Shown: piece after piece, positions 25,979-34,357 of the stretch
Layout: each line of letters opens with the position of its first letter
How positions within the stretch are numbered: position 1 is the first letter of the stretch
Assembly: GCA_002392915.1 (NCBI GenBank)
Contig: DGHQ01000050.1
Span: forward strand, 16,464 to 51,732
Length of the DNA stretch: 35,269 bases
Reading direction: 5' to 3'
Source: Bacteroidales bacterium UBA3844
GTDB taxonomy: Bacteria; Bacteroidota; Bacteroidia; Bacteroidales; Paludibacteraceae
Translations under genes and position numbers: made by a program
Notes under the pieces: generated by a model
What the model saw: only the letters and a program-made list of their open reading frames with translations
What the model was told of the DNA's origin: nothing
Database searches by the model: none

Positions 25979-26009
25979 CAAAATTACGGGCATAAAAATA
26001 AATTGGCAA
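25979..26009 (-). promoter_or_regulatory. Promoter of the Rid-ccsBA-feoAB unit
   Basis: On the minus strand TTG (26007-26009) is followed after 20 bases by TAATTTTG (25979-25986), predicting a leader of about 70 bases. A second -7 box, TAAATTTG at 25908-25915, lies so close to the start codon that its transcript would be nearly leaderless. It has no -33 partner and is less likely. Confidence 0.6.
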
Positions 26010-26041
26010 TACTTAAAAATGGGTATTATAAATAATCCATA

Positions 26042-26133
26042 TTCACAATTCATAATTCATAATTGTGGGCGACGGTAGTATTATCATTCTGATGAATCAT
26101 ATCCAAGCAAATGAAGATTGTTAAGGGCGGAAC
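26042..26133 (+). repeat. Flanking direct repeat A, left copy
   Basis: It starts with TTCACAATTCATAATTCATA, continues with a GGGCGACGGTAGTATTATCA block and ends with GATTGTTAAGGGCGGAAC. It lines up along its whole length with 27095-27189, with scattered substitutions and a short indel. Unlike the right copy, its last part lacks the GCCC that would close stem 1 of the two-hairpin element. The repeats bracket the higBA genes. Confidence 0.8.
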
Positions 26134-26246
26134 ACAATGAAATTAAAAATTATAAATGCAAAATGCAAAATAAACGAGAAACGAAACCAACATGGTATCA
26201 TAATATTAAAATAAACGTTTTCAAATAGTCAATCAATCCATTGATC

Positions 26247-26277
26247 GTAGGGGCAGGTTTCAAACCTGCCCGCAATA
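26247..26277 (+). repeat. GTAG-headed REP palindrome
   Basis: GTAG is followed by GGGCAGGTTT, one base, and AAACCTGCCC, giving a perfect 10-bp stem, then CGCAATAGG. The same sequence on the opposite strand occurs at about 20000-20036. GTAG heads are the hallmark of REP elements mobilised by RAYT tyrosine transposases. Confidence 0.8.
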
Positions 26278-26382
26278 GGAATAATGTTCAAACAGAAACC
26301 AATGTCAGCTATAATATCTGACAATACATGTCCACAATGCGTTGTGGTAATGCATAATTGTTGAGTTTTTCCACGACAAACA

Positions 26383-26413
26383 TTTCCTATTTTGGAAAGT
26401 TTAGCTATATTTG
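26383..26413 (+). promoter_or_regulatory. higBA promoter with a palindromic operator candidate
   Basis: The -7 box TATATTTG (26406-26413) matches the consensus. Upstream, TTTCC-TATTTT-GGAAA (26383-26398) is an inverted repeat in the -20 to -35 region, where an autoregulating HigA-type antitoxin would bind. In the duplicated copy near 27300 the right arm is mutated and the -7 box is damaged, which fits an unused remnant. Confidence 0.55.
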
Positions 26414-26442
26414 CAAACGTTAATTAATAACAGTATAAAAAA

Positions 26443-26781
26443 ATGAAATACGAACCACGATTTGACGTCGTATACAACAAAGATGTATATGCTTTTTTGG
26501 AATCACTTCCACAAAAGACGCAAGACAAAATTGCAAGCAACATCGATAAGAGCAGGTATGTGATAGACAGTGAATTATTCAAAAAGTTAAAAGGAGAAAT
26601 ATGGGAATTCAGAACAATTCACAACAACACCTGCATTCGACTTCTTGCTTTTTGGGATAAAGAGCGGGGAAAAGTTGTTGTGGTGACACATGGTTTTATA
26701 AAGAAATCAGAAAAGACACCTCAACAGGAGATAAGAAAAGCAGAGTCTTTAAGACTAGAGTATTATAAATCTAAAAAGTAA
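26443..26781 (+). CDS. higB: RelE/HigB-type toxin (phage-derived Gp49-like)
   Basis: A 112-residue basic protein of the HigB/Gp49-like branch of the RelE superfamily. These are ribosome-dependent mRNA interferases. The core LKGEIWEFRTIHNNTCIRLLAFWD is typical (LKG.LWELR...N..RI.YF), and KVVVVTHGFIKKSEKTPQQEIRKAE is the usual C-terminal strand-helix with the H-G-F-x-K-K-x-x-x-T-P signature. The toxin precedes the antitoxin, as in higBA. The antitoxin starts 4 bases after the stop. A palindrome overlaps the promoter. It is bracketed by direct repeats, which suggests acquisition as a unit. Activity is inferred from family only. Confidence 0.88.
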   Translation: MKYEPRFDVVYNKDVYAFLESLPQKTQDKIASNIDKSRYVIDSELFKKLKGEIWEFRTIHNNTCIRLLAFWDKERGKVVVVTHGFIKKSEKTPQQEIRKAESLRLEYYKSKK

Positions 26782-26785
26782 GACT

Positions 26786-27094
26786 ATGGAATTGATTACT
26801 CACGAAGAAATGTTAGATAAGTTGATTGGAGAAAAAGGGACTCCAAGAAGAGATAAATACGACAAAGAGATAGAGGATTTCCTAATTGGTGAGGCAATAA
26901 AAAAGACTCGTCTTCAACAGAATCTCACACAAAAGCAATTGGGTGAGTTAGTCGGAGTGAAAGAGGCTCAGATCTCCAAAATAGAAAGTGGCAAAAGCAT
27001 AACCTGGAACACCATAGTGAAAGTATTTAAAGCGATGGGGGCAAACTCAGGTGTGCTCGACCTCGGAGAGATGGGACGAGTGGCGTTGTGGTAA
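26786..27094 (+). CDS. higA: XRE-family antitoxin, HigA type
   Basis: A 102-residue protein with a helix-turn-helix at residues 42-98: IGEAIKKTRLQQNLTQKQLGELVGVKEAQISKIESG. Its N-terminal 30 residues (LDKLIGEKGTPRRDKYDKEIE) match the segment typical of antitoxins of Gp49-like toxins. It should bind the toxin and repress the shared promoter. The stop codon lies in the start of the right flanking repeat, so the end of the coding sequence coincides with the repeat boundary. Confidence 0.88.
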   Translation: MELITHEEMLDKLIGEKGTPRRDKYDKEIEDFLIGEAIKKTRLQQNLTQKQLGELVGVKEAQISKIESGKSITWNTIVKVFKAMGANSGVLDLGEMGRVALW

Positions 27095-27189
27095 TTCATA
27101 ATGCATAATTCGTAATTGGGGACGACGGTGGTATTATTATCATTCCGATGACTCATATCCAAGCAAACAAGGATTGTTAAGGGCGGAAC
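27095..27189 (+). repeat. Flanking direct repeat A, right copy
   Basis: It is the counterpart of 26042-26133 in the same orientation. Conserved blocks include CATATCCAAGCAAA and GATTGTTAAGGGCGGAAC. It begins directly at the antitoxin stop. Its end overlaps the two-hairpin element, which is complete here. Confidence 0.8.
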
Positions 27190-27232
27190 GCCCTAACTTT
27201 CCCCTTTTCCGCGAGTCCGCAAGGACGAGCGG
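27171..27232 (+). repeat. Two-hairpin intergenic element, copy 2
   Basis: GGATTGTTAA leads into stem 1 GGGC-GGAAC-GCCC, a pyrimidine linker with CCCCT, then hairpin 2 CCGC-GA-GTCC-GCAA-GGAC-GA-GCGG. The loop GCAA is a GNRA tetraloop and the GA/GA pairs are a tandem sheared-type mismatch. Compared with 19521-19594 both stems differ in sequence but keep pairing. Confidence 0.6.
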
Positions 27233-27342
27233 CATTGTGGTAATGCATAATTCGAAATGCGTAATGCGTAATTGGATTTTTTTTTTTGCAATAGACATTT
27301 TCCTATTTTGAAAAGTTTAACCATATTTACATCTAAAAAATG
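27231..27342 (+). repeat. Duplicate of the higB upstream region
   Basis: It shares TTGTGGTAATGCATAATT and the CCTATTTT-AAAGTTTA-CATATTT block with 26340-26413, with point changes that break the operator arm and the -7 box (CATATTTA). An ATG follows at 27340 at about the distance the higB start has from its box, but the frame behind it does not resemble higB. Confidence 0.65.
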
Positions 27343-27660
27343 TTTCACTCCGGCATTTCTATATGCCATGGTCAAAAGAGTAACAGAAAACGCACCGCTA
27401 AAATACAACTTTGTTGTCGGTGCTGGAAAACATGTCATAATGACATTGAAAACAGCCCAACGCTAAAAACAAAAACGAAAGAAAACTTGTTTTGTTTTCT
27501 ACTGTTTGTGTTTTCTCCATTAAAGGATTTCAAAAACAAACTTGTTTGCGAGTTTTCCCAAGTATCAGATATTATAGCTGATACTGTTTTCTGTTTGACT
27601 TTATTCATATTGCAATTAAATCCTTGGCCACAACCATATTTTTGACATCTATGATGCCAA
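27343..27660 (+). other. Intergenic stretch after the toxin-antitoxin island
   Basis: No firm gene is visible. A short frame ending at 27466 could encode 32 residues (MVKRVTENAPLKYNFVVG and on), and a second frame runs 27340-27645; neither has supporting features. A hairpin AGTATCAG/CTGATACT at 27561-27585, followed by GTTTTCTGTTT, looks like a plus-strand terminator. A small hairpin (27642-27660) adjoins the stop of the large gene without a T-run. Confidence 0.45.
27561..27595 (+). terminator. Terminator-like hairpin, plus strand
   Basis: A perfect 8-bp stem AGTATCAG/CTGATACT with a 9-base loop is followed by GTTTTCTGTTT. It lies downstream of the higBA duplication with no sure gene just before it. 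It may end readthrough transcripts before the convergent large gene. Confidence 0.5.
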
Positions 27661-30600
27661 TTATTGTCTTATAAGAGTGAAATGTCCTACATAGGTTTTA
27701 TCTGTTTCCTTGATCTGGATCTCGTACCAGTAGTCGGTCGACGGCATGGTCACTCCGTTGTAGACTCCATCCCAGTCGGTTCCGTCTCCGGCGTTGTATG
27801 TCGCCAGCTCCTTGCCCCAGCGGTCGAAGATCGACACCTTGGCGTCAGGATAGCCCTCAGCCAATCCTTTCACCACAAACTTGTCTGACACTCCGTCTCC
27901 GTTAGGTGAGATGTGGACAGGTATCTCTATCGCAGGGTTGTTGACCACGAACCTGAACTCCGTCGAGCAGCCCACCTCGTCTATCACCTTCACCACGTGC
28001 TCGCTGTACGAGAGTCCATCCCTGATGCTGCTGCCTATCTCCGGGTCGTCCTCGTTGCCGTCTATGATGTACTTGAACTCTCCCGTTCCGAGTCCAACCT
28101 CTGTCTGTATCTCTATCTGACGGATGCCGATTGAGTCGACCTGAAGCACTGACGGCGCCGATGTCACCTCAACATACTTCTGCACCTCAGCGGAGCACTT
28201 GCCTCGTGTCATGCTCAGCGTGAATGTCGCATAGTCAGGGTCCGGCACCAGTTTGGCTGTCTCGCCCGTGAACACCGAATCCTTCTCCTCATACTTCCAC
28301 TCGTATGTGTCTGCCTGATATGATGTCGCGTCAAGAGTCAGCTCGTCGAACTGGCATATCCTGTCGGCTGTCCTTATCTCGCCCTCGATAGGCTTGTCGA
28401 CGTAGGTGCTGAACATGAACGGTTTGTCCTGACAGATTCCGTTCTTGGCTATCACCTTGTACATCTTCGTCTGTCTTGCGACACCCGATTCTGTATGGAT
28501 TGGCATAAACGTCGCTCCGGATATCGATCCCGCAACCAGCTCGCCAGCCGGGTTGTCGCTCCAGTCGAGGTATGTGCCGCTAGGATAGAGATTCACAACC
28601 TCGACCGTCGCCTGATCACCTTCACACACAGGCTCTACCGTCGAAAGCTCAACCTGAAATTTCTCATGCACTGTCAGATCCAACTTCTTCGACTCGTTCT
28701 GACCGCCAACATTGTATGTGTATGTCACCATATATTTTGCATTGTGAGCCGGGTTCACCTCCGCCTCCAGCCTGCCTGTGCTGCGGTTAGGTGTCAGTTT
28801 TATCGTCCTGTCTACGTCGGTCGTCGTCTCCGTCACCTTCAGCACCAAATCACCAGGATGAAGCACCCTGCCAGTTCCTGTTGTGTCGACAATCAGCTTC
28901 GTCGTCTCTCCCTCGCATATCTCTGCCCTCTCAAGCTCCGCCGTCATCTTAAGTCTGGCGTCCACCAGGATGGATATGTCCGTCTCAGCCTTGCAGTACT
29001 CCTTGTTCTCCGCCACAATGTGCAGGTCGTAGTCCCTGTCCACAGGCGAGATCGTCACGCTTGCCCCGCTCTGGATAAATCCCGAATTTATGTCGCTCCA
29101 CTTCACGTCCGACTCGATGTCCGACGCCGTCGCAGGCACCTTGAATTCCAGGCTGATGCTCTGATTCTCTCCGTTAACCACCTCATATCTCTTCTCGTAC
29201 GAGTTGTCATCGAACACCACGTAAGGCTTCACCTTCAGCGCGCTGCCAAGGGCGATCTTGCCGTCGAATCGGCAGCCTGCGGAGTAGAGCGTGTATGTAT
29301 ACACTCCGCTGTCCTCTGGCTTTGCGGGGTTGAGCTGCAGTTTGGCGTTTGTCTCGCCCGGGATGACGTCACCGTTTCTCTGCCACTCGATCGTAGGTTT
29401 CGGTCCTGTGATGTCGATGATCTCAGCGTTCCACTTCTCCCTCTCGCAGATTGTCATATTTCCGTTCGTCGATTCTGCGCTATTGCTGTAGTCGGTGATT
29501 TCAAACATAAACTTTGTTGGACACTCATTGATGTACGACAATGTGTACCTGCCCTCACCAAGGCTTAGTGTCGTCTCTCCGTCAAATTCGTTGCTGAATG
29601 ATCCTTTGGAGGATGATGTTCCGCTCAATGAGTAGCCCGACGTGTTGTCCTTGTTGACTATACCAGTCAGTTTGACCTCCACGTTGCCGCCGCATGAGGA
29701 GAACTCTATGTCGTTGTCTGACACAGGCAATGTTATTGTCTTCGTATTGTTGATTTCGTGGAACGATATATTTCCGACCAGCTGTCCGTCGCCCACCGTA
29801 ATGCTGTGAGTCTTGGTCACCGCCCTCGGTCCGTTGCACGCTTGGCTCGACACCTCGAGGGTAACACTCATGAGATCACCGGGTTTGTCCAATCCATCAG
29901 AGCCTGTCAAGTATTGCTTCTGGTCACCCGTATTCGTGTTCAGGTCGTTCTTCCATGAGTAAACGACCTCGCTCTCCTTCAATCCGCCGCCTACGGTGAT
30001 GTCGGCCTCAAGCGACACGCCTACTCCTGGACACGTTTTTTCCGACCCCACGATTGAAGCGTCAAGTTCGTGGAACACCACCGTCAGGTCTTCTGGCACC
30101 GACGAACATGTTTCCTCCTCTGGTGTGCCCTTGTTGATCACATACCAGCCCTTCACCTCATAAATTCCATTTTCAGTAATCGCATCAGTTGTCATCGTCG
30201 ACATCGCACCCTGATTGACATCGTAATATGTGGCATTGCAGCTATCAATATCTATGTTGTACATCTCCGACAGCTTCTGGATCTCTCCCTTACACTTGGG
30301 ATCAGTCACAAGTTTTGTCAGTCTTGGATTCGTGTTGACCGTCACTGTCACTGGGACAGGGGCACTCTGTGCGTATGGGGGCGTCGTGCTGCTCGCCAGA
30401 CGCTGTAGCACATAATATTTGTATATAGTCTGTTTGCTTCCCGTCTCCGCCTTCTGTATGCTTGGTGACAAATCTATCTTTTCCAGTTCGACACTCTCGT
30501 CAATAGAGCCGTCAGCGTTGCTGTTGTACCACACTAGCTTGAAGTCTTCTGCCTTGGCTCCGTTTGGCACTCCGTTCGCTTTTGCCTCTATCTCTCCTGT

Positions 30601-33600
30601 CAGCTTGTCTGATTTCTCGCACACATTATAGTTCTTGACTGTCGGAGTCGGGTATCCTGACACGATGACCGTCACTGGTCTGAACTCGCTCTCGCAGCCA
30701 AGTTTGTTCACCTGCTTCACATAATACGTGTGCTCCTCGTTTCCTTCTAGGTTGGCATTATACTTAGGTGTCGCGTCGTTTTCATCGATTTTGTTCTTGG
30801 TTTCGTCATACCAAACTATGCTGCAGTCCATACATGACGTATCACCTACGACCGCTTCAGGAGTCTGCTCGGTAGGCTTCTTAAAACCGTTTACCCCTTC
30901 CGACTTCAGGTATGTCACAGTTCCTGTCATAGGATCAGCCACGCTCTGAACCTCAACAGTGTACTCATTTGCTTCACCACGACAGCCAGTTTTCTCATCC
31001 GTCAATGCATAAAAGTAAGATTTGGGCATATCAACCTTTTTCAACTCACCTATCTCAGGAACAGATATTTTCTTCAATGTGTCGGCAGCCTCATACCAAT
31101 CAATGCTATACCCACCAATACTTTTTTCTGGTTCCTCAGTTAACGATCCTTCACAAAATGGAGCTGGAGCGGTCAATGTTATGAGGGGTTTTGGATTAGC
31201 GACGACTGTAATTGTATCCGTCATATCACAAGGAGTGGAATCCAACGCAGAATCATAATAATCGTGGAATGAGATAATATATTTCATTCCCGTCGCACCA
31301 AACGACACAACGTCGTCATAGTTTACTGTGAGCGTAGGAGCATCATCATCATCTGTCGTACATCTCTTCGTCGACAATGCAGGGCTATCAACATTCTCTT
31401 TGAACCACTTGACTTCATAATTGCTGTATCTTTTGCCATCCTTATCTAGTCCATGTACAGCATCATTAATTCCTAACTCTACTGACTCTCCAGCACATAG
31501 TCCGACTACATTCTTCTTCGCGTCGAACTTGCCATTATCCACTGTAAAAGTCACACCCGTCTTCTCAAAATCCAAACGAGAGCACTCCGCGCAATTCACT
31601 CCTGCTGCAACAGGAATTTTAGAGATAGAAATCTTACGACATGGAGAAAACGCAGAATTCTTTTTCCACGATTGGTCTGCAACCAAATCACTATACTCAC
31701 CTACAACGACGCGGAAATATACACGTTGATTTTCAGAGAGCGAAGAGAAAATATCCGTCCAATACTTTGCCATCTCCACTGTAAATGTCTCTGTCTCTAC
31801 AACATCCTCTTTATGAAGAGATTTCCAAGTTATAGGATTTGTTTCACTTTCAGTAGACGGATCGACATCCGTATATTGATAAACAAAACCTAATTTCTTG
31901 CTCATATCTGGATTTCCTCCACTGTAAGTATAAAACTGTCGGGTGGCATCAGATATCACAGGGATAAGAGTCAGCACATCCTCAGCACACAGATTGAATA
32001 TGTTTTTGCCAGTATTGACAAAAGCATCCACATTTACGTCAGGCGGAGTACATACCTGAAAGACAATATTGTCGATGGCATAATCACGCGTCAACTTATC
32101 TCCTGGAGGAACACATGATTGATTATGTTTGACTTTCATTTTAATCGAGACTTCAGATGCACCTCCGACATCTTCAGCTTTTATAGTGAACTTTTTATTT
32201 ACACTCAGCCAACCGTCCGCTCCACTTTTAAAACTTCTAGCTTCACTTTCCAATACATTCCCATCATGTTCAAGAGTAACTTCTATACATCCTGGATGAC
32301 TTGAGATCGAAGCAAAATCCGCGCCAAAAGTAATTTCTTTGCCTGTACAGATATGATCAATATCCACTTCAAAAAAATCATCCTGTGAACCATTGTCAAG
32401 GAGATCAAACTGAAGCATGCCACCGGTAGGAGTACCCGAATTGTCATACTTCACGCCTCCAGAATAGCCACCATATTTGGAAACGACATACACACCGTGG
32501 TCGAACAATTCCGACTTCATTTTTGACTTATTATCATCTTGCGGAACTGTGCCCGCCACAGGCACCGACAATTTAGCTCCACTGTTTTCAATATTATATG
32601 CTCGCACATAAGGGATTCTCACCTTTTTCGAATGAGAGCGTGCCTCATGAGTATGTTCAACAGGTATTTTTTCTGTATGTGTAATTCCCATTCGGTCTGT
32701 CCACTTGTAGATATCATCAGAAACAAAGTCACCGAAATCATCAAAAAACAAGTTTGTCATAGCCATAGGAGCACCGTCTTCACTTGTGCAACAGATTCCA
32801 GAATGGATGATATAAGGGTCAGACTCTACAGGATCACATCCAGGGATGGTCACCACACAAGTAATCACATAATCAGTGTCTGGCTTTTTTGGTGTAAATA
32901 TAAAGTCGTTTTCTGTCGACGACTGACCGGTAACCGACTCATTCCAATAGAACTTTGTACCTACTGGATAATCTTGTTTAGCAGTCACCCGTAATGGCTG
33001 TTCCGGGCATGGGTTTCCTGTGCTCATCACAACAGGTTTTATTTCACCACTGACCTCAATGTCATCTATGCCAATAGGGATCTGAAAACAATCATTTGGA
33101 CGGTAGATGTAAAATGTGACACTACCTGATTCTGGAACAATTGCTTTATGTACCACCAATTCTGATTTTCCATAATCCACAGTCGTAACTGTCGATTTAT
33201 TCTTTTTCCCCAGTTTAAGCACACTATTGTCTACAGACTTAAATGATATATCATCATCGTTAGAAACAACACCTATTTCCAATTTTTCACCTGAGATTGT
33301 CTTCGTGGAAGAATCATAAAGATACTTTGTTATATAATCCTGCATTTTTGGAGACTTAGAAGCAGTTTCCCCACAAACATTTGTGGCAAGATGTTCAAAA
33401 TAGGTAGAATCCAACAAATTATACAATGTAAAAGACAATTCTGCAAAAGTGCCAGGAGCTAATCCATGCACCGTATAAGAAAACATCGGACACAGTGCAG
33501 CGGAACCGACACTGACATACATATTATTCGGCGTATCATTCGCTTTACAAAAAGGATGTACAAGTTTTGGCTGTGCAGTGACAAAAGAATAGCCATATTG

Positions 33601-33936
33601 GGTCTTTTTTCCATCTGCCTGATAGTCTTTCAAGTGGAATGCATCATCCACTTCTGTCACATCGTTGATGCCAAAATTATAAAGCCTGCCACCCATTCCT
33701 TCAAATATAACATATTCAGGCTCCGCAAACATATCTGTTTTGCACATTTTATTCCAACCATGACTTTCACTATACCATCCCTCTTCGTCAGAAGTCAAGA
33801 CAGGGCAGCAAAGGGCAATATCTGTGTCAAAATTTGTGTTTGCCACGACACATTGTGCCGACGATGACGATGAATTCAGCATGCAACAAAGTGTAAATAA
33901 AGTCATAAGGTAATACTTTGCCATCACTTTTTTCAT
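27661..33936 (-). CDS. Giant secreted adhesin-like protein with gliding-type C-terminal domain
   Basis: The start at 33936 (MKKVMAKYYLMTLF) gives 2091 residues with a signal peptide ending at SSSSSAQ. Longer readings would begin upstream of the promoter. The body is a chain of Cys-containing Ig/PKD-like beta domains, for example units opening with CEGDQATVEV, CEGETTKLIV, CQFDELTLDA, CEREKWNAEI and CAGESVELGI. The last 85 residues are a gliding-motility-associated (CHU_C, T9SS type B) domain: ISPNGDGVSDKFVVKGL, SIFDRWGKELATY, DWDGVYNG, STDYWYEIQ and GHFTLIRQ. It is probably exported by type IX secretion and held at the surface. Base composition changes within the gene: the 3' part is GC-richer than the 5' part. 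Confidence 0.88.
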   Translation of the reverse strand: MKKVMAKYYLMTLFTLCCMLNSSSSSAQCVVANTNFDTDIALCCPVLTSDEEGWYSESHGWNKMCKTDMFAEPEYVIFEGMGGRLYNFGINDVTEVDDAFHLKDYQADGKKTQYGYSFVTAQPKLVHPFCKANDTPNNMYVSVGSAALCPMFSYTVHGLAPGTFAELSFTLYNLLDSTYFEHLATNVCGETASKSPKMQDYITKYLYDSSTKTISGEKLEIGVVSNDDDISFKSVDNSVLKLGKKNKSTVTTVDYGKSELVVHKAIVPESGSVTFYIYRPNDCFQIPIGIDDIEVSGEIKPVVMSTGNPCPEQPLRVTAKQDYPVGTKFYWNESVTGQSSTENDFIFTPKKPDTDYVITCVVTIPGCDPVESDPYIIHSGICCTSEDGAPMAMTNLFFDDFGDFVSDDIYKWTDRMGITHTEKIPVEHTHEARSHSKKVRIPYVRAYNIENSGAKLSVPVAGTVPQDDNKSKMKSELFDHGVYVVSKYGGYSGGVKYDNSGTPTGGMLQFDLLDNGSQDDFFEVDIDHICTGKEITFGADFASISSHPGCIEVTLEHDGNVLESEARSFKSGADGWLSVNKKFTIKAEDVGGASEVSIKMKVKHNQSCVPPGDKLTRDYAIDNIVFQVCTPPDVNVDAFVNTGKNIFNLCAEDVLTLIPVISDATRQFYTYSGGNPDMSKKLGFVYQYTDVDPSTESETNPITWKSLHKEDVVETETFTVEMAKYWTDIFSSLSENQRVYFRVVVGEYSDLVADQSWKKNSAFSPCRKISISKIPVAAGVNCAECSRLDFEKTGVTFTVDNGKFDAKKNVVGLCAGESVELGINDAVHGLDKDGKRYSNYEVKWFKENVDSPALSTKRCTTDDDDAPTLTVNYDDVVSFGATGMKYIISFHDYYDSALDSTPCDMTDTITVVANPKPLITLTAPAPFCEGSLTEEPEKSIGGYSIDWYEAADTLKKISVPEIGELKKVDMPKSYFYALTDEKTGCRGEANEYTVEVQSVADPMTGTVTYLKSEGVNGFKKPTEQTPEAVVGDTSCMDCSIVWYDETKNKIDENDATPKYNANLEGNEEHTYYVKQVNKLGCESEFRPVTVIVSGYPTPTVKNYNVCEKSDKLTGEIEAKANGVPNGAKAEDFKLVWYNSNADGSIDESVELEKIDLSPSIQKAETGSKQTIYKYYVLQRLASSTTPPYAQSAPVPVTVTVNTNPRLTKLVTDPKCKGEIQKLSEMYNIDIDSCNATYYDVNQGAMSTMTTDAITENGIYEVKGWYVINKGTPEEETCSSVPEDLTVVFHELDASIVGSEKTCPGVGVSLEADITVGGGLKESEVVYSWKNDLNTNTGDQKQYLTGSDGLDKPGDLMSVTLEVSSQACNGPRAVTKTHSITVGDGQLVGNISFHEINNTKTITLPVSDNDIEFSSCGGNVEVKLTGIVNKDNTSGYSLSGTSSSKGSFSNEFDGETTLSLGEGRYTLSYINECPTKFMFEITDYSNSAESTNGNMTICEREKWNAEIIDITGPKPTIEWQRNGDVIPGETNAKLQLNPAKPEDSGVYTYTLYSAGCRFDGKIALGSALKVKPYVVFDDNSYEKRYEVVNGENQSISLEFKVPATASDIESDVKWSDINSGFIQSGASVTISPVDRDYDLHIVAENKEYCKAETDISILVDARLKMTAELERAEICEGETTKLIVDTTGTGRVLHPGDLVLKVTETTTDVDRTIKLTPNRSTGRLEAEVNPAHNAKYMVTYTYNVGGQNESKKLDLTVHEKFQVELSTVEPVCEGDQATVEVVNLYPSGTYLDWSDNPAGELVAGSISGATFMPIHTESGVARQTKMYKVIAKNGICQDKPFMFSTYVDKPIEGEIRTADRICQFDELTLDATSYQADTYEWKYEEKDSVFTGETAKLVPDPDYATFTLSMTRGKCSAEVQKYVEVTSAPSVLQVDSIGIRQIEIQTEVGLGTGEFKYIIDGNEDDPEIGSSIRDGLSYSEHVVKVIDEVGCSTEFRFVVNNPAIEIPVHISPNGDGVSDKFVVKGLAEGYPDAKVSIFDRWGKELATYNAGDGTDWDGVYNGVTMPSTDYWYEIQIKETDKTYVGHFTLIRQ

Positions 33937-34010
33937 CATACTATTCCAAATAATGATGTCTAGCGTGTTAGATCGCATATAAAAAAGTTTTTGTGTGTTG
34001 TTTATGTGTG

Positions 34011-34018
34011 CAAATGTA
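34011..34018 (-). promoter_or_regulatory. -7 box of the adhesin gene
   Basis: TACATTTG matches TAnnTTTG and would start transcription near 34004, about 68 bases before the chosen start codon. No good -33 element is seen at the usual spacing, which could mean activator dependence. Confidence 0.5.
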
Positions 34019-34053
34019 GTTGCAAAAGCAAAGACGCATAAGAATTTCAATAC

Positions 34054-34165
34054 CAAACAATATAGATGAACATTTTTTCTTGGATGATTAATGTAACAAT
34101 ATCAAACATCACTTGTAACACACCTTATATAAAAATTTGACTTGCAACAATATAGAAACATTCAT
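34054..34165 (-). repeat. Three short direct repeats upstream of the adhesin promoter
   Basis: The core ACAATAT followed by a close AACATT or AACAT occurs at 34057, 34096 and 34147 on the plus strand, in the same orientation and inside longer partial matches. The copies lie 40-150 bases upstream of the -7 box. They could be regulator binding sites; AT-rich chance similarity is the alternative. The rest of the gap to 34357 contains no gene that I can see, only a GAATTGTTAATGGGGCATG segment resembling the start of the two-hairpin element. Confidence 0.35.
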
Positions 34166-34357
34166 TTTAGCAGAGAAAAAACTTAGGATCTGTCTTAGAT
34201 TGGTTATATAGGGGAGAATTGTTAATGGGGCATGTTTTTGACAGAAATTTGGGCTAGTTCCTCAATATTTGCAAGCATTTAAGGACAAACTGTTATATTT
34301 ATTATGAGATCAGAATGGATTATAGTTTATGACTATTGGCTTTAAGACTTTATTTCA

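Larger units (their letters stand above)
26014..26442 (+). other. Repeat-rich intergenic stretch before higB
   Basis: No gene is visible here. It holds the AT-rich repeat at 26042-26133, a simple A/T stretch, the GTAG-headed palindrome at 26247-26277 and the higB promoter region. The last part, from about 26340, is itself duplicated downstream of higA near 27231. Confidence 0.65.

Noticed and set aside
26042..27342. Insertion sequence or transposon carrying higBA
   Set aside because: The flanking copies are direct, include promoter sequence, and no transposase, integrase or terminal inverted repeat is present. A duplication or passive repeat insertion fits better.
28495..29568. A 357-codon plus-strand frame
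   Set aside because: It runs antisense to the giant adhesin gene in its GC-richer half, is full of Arg/His/Cys, and has no domain or promoter. The minus-strand protein explains the region.
33937..34056. N-terminal extension of the adhesin to 34056
   Set aside because: It would place the start codon upstream of the -7 box at 34011-34018 and put 40 residues before an otherwise good signal peptide.
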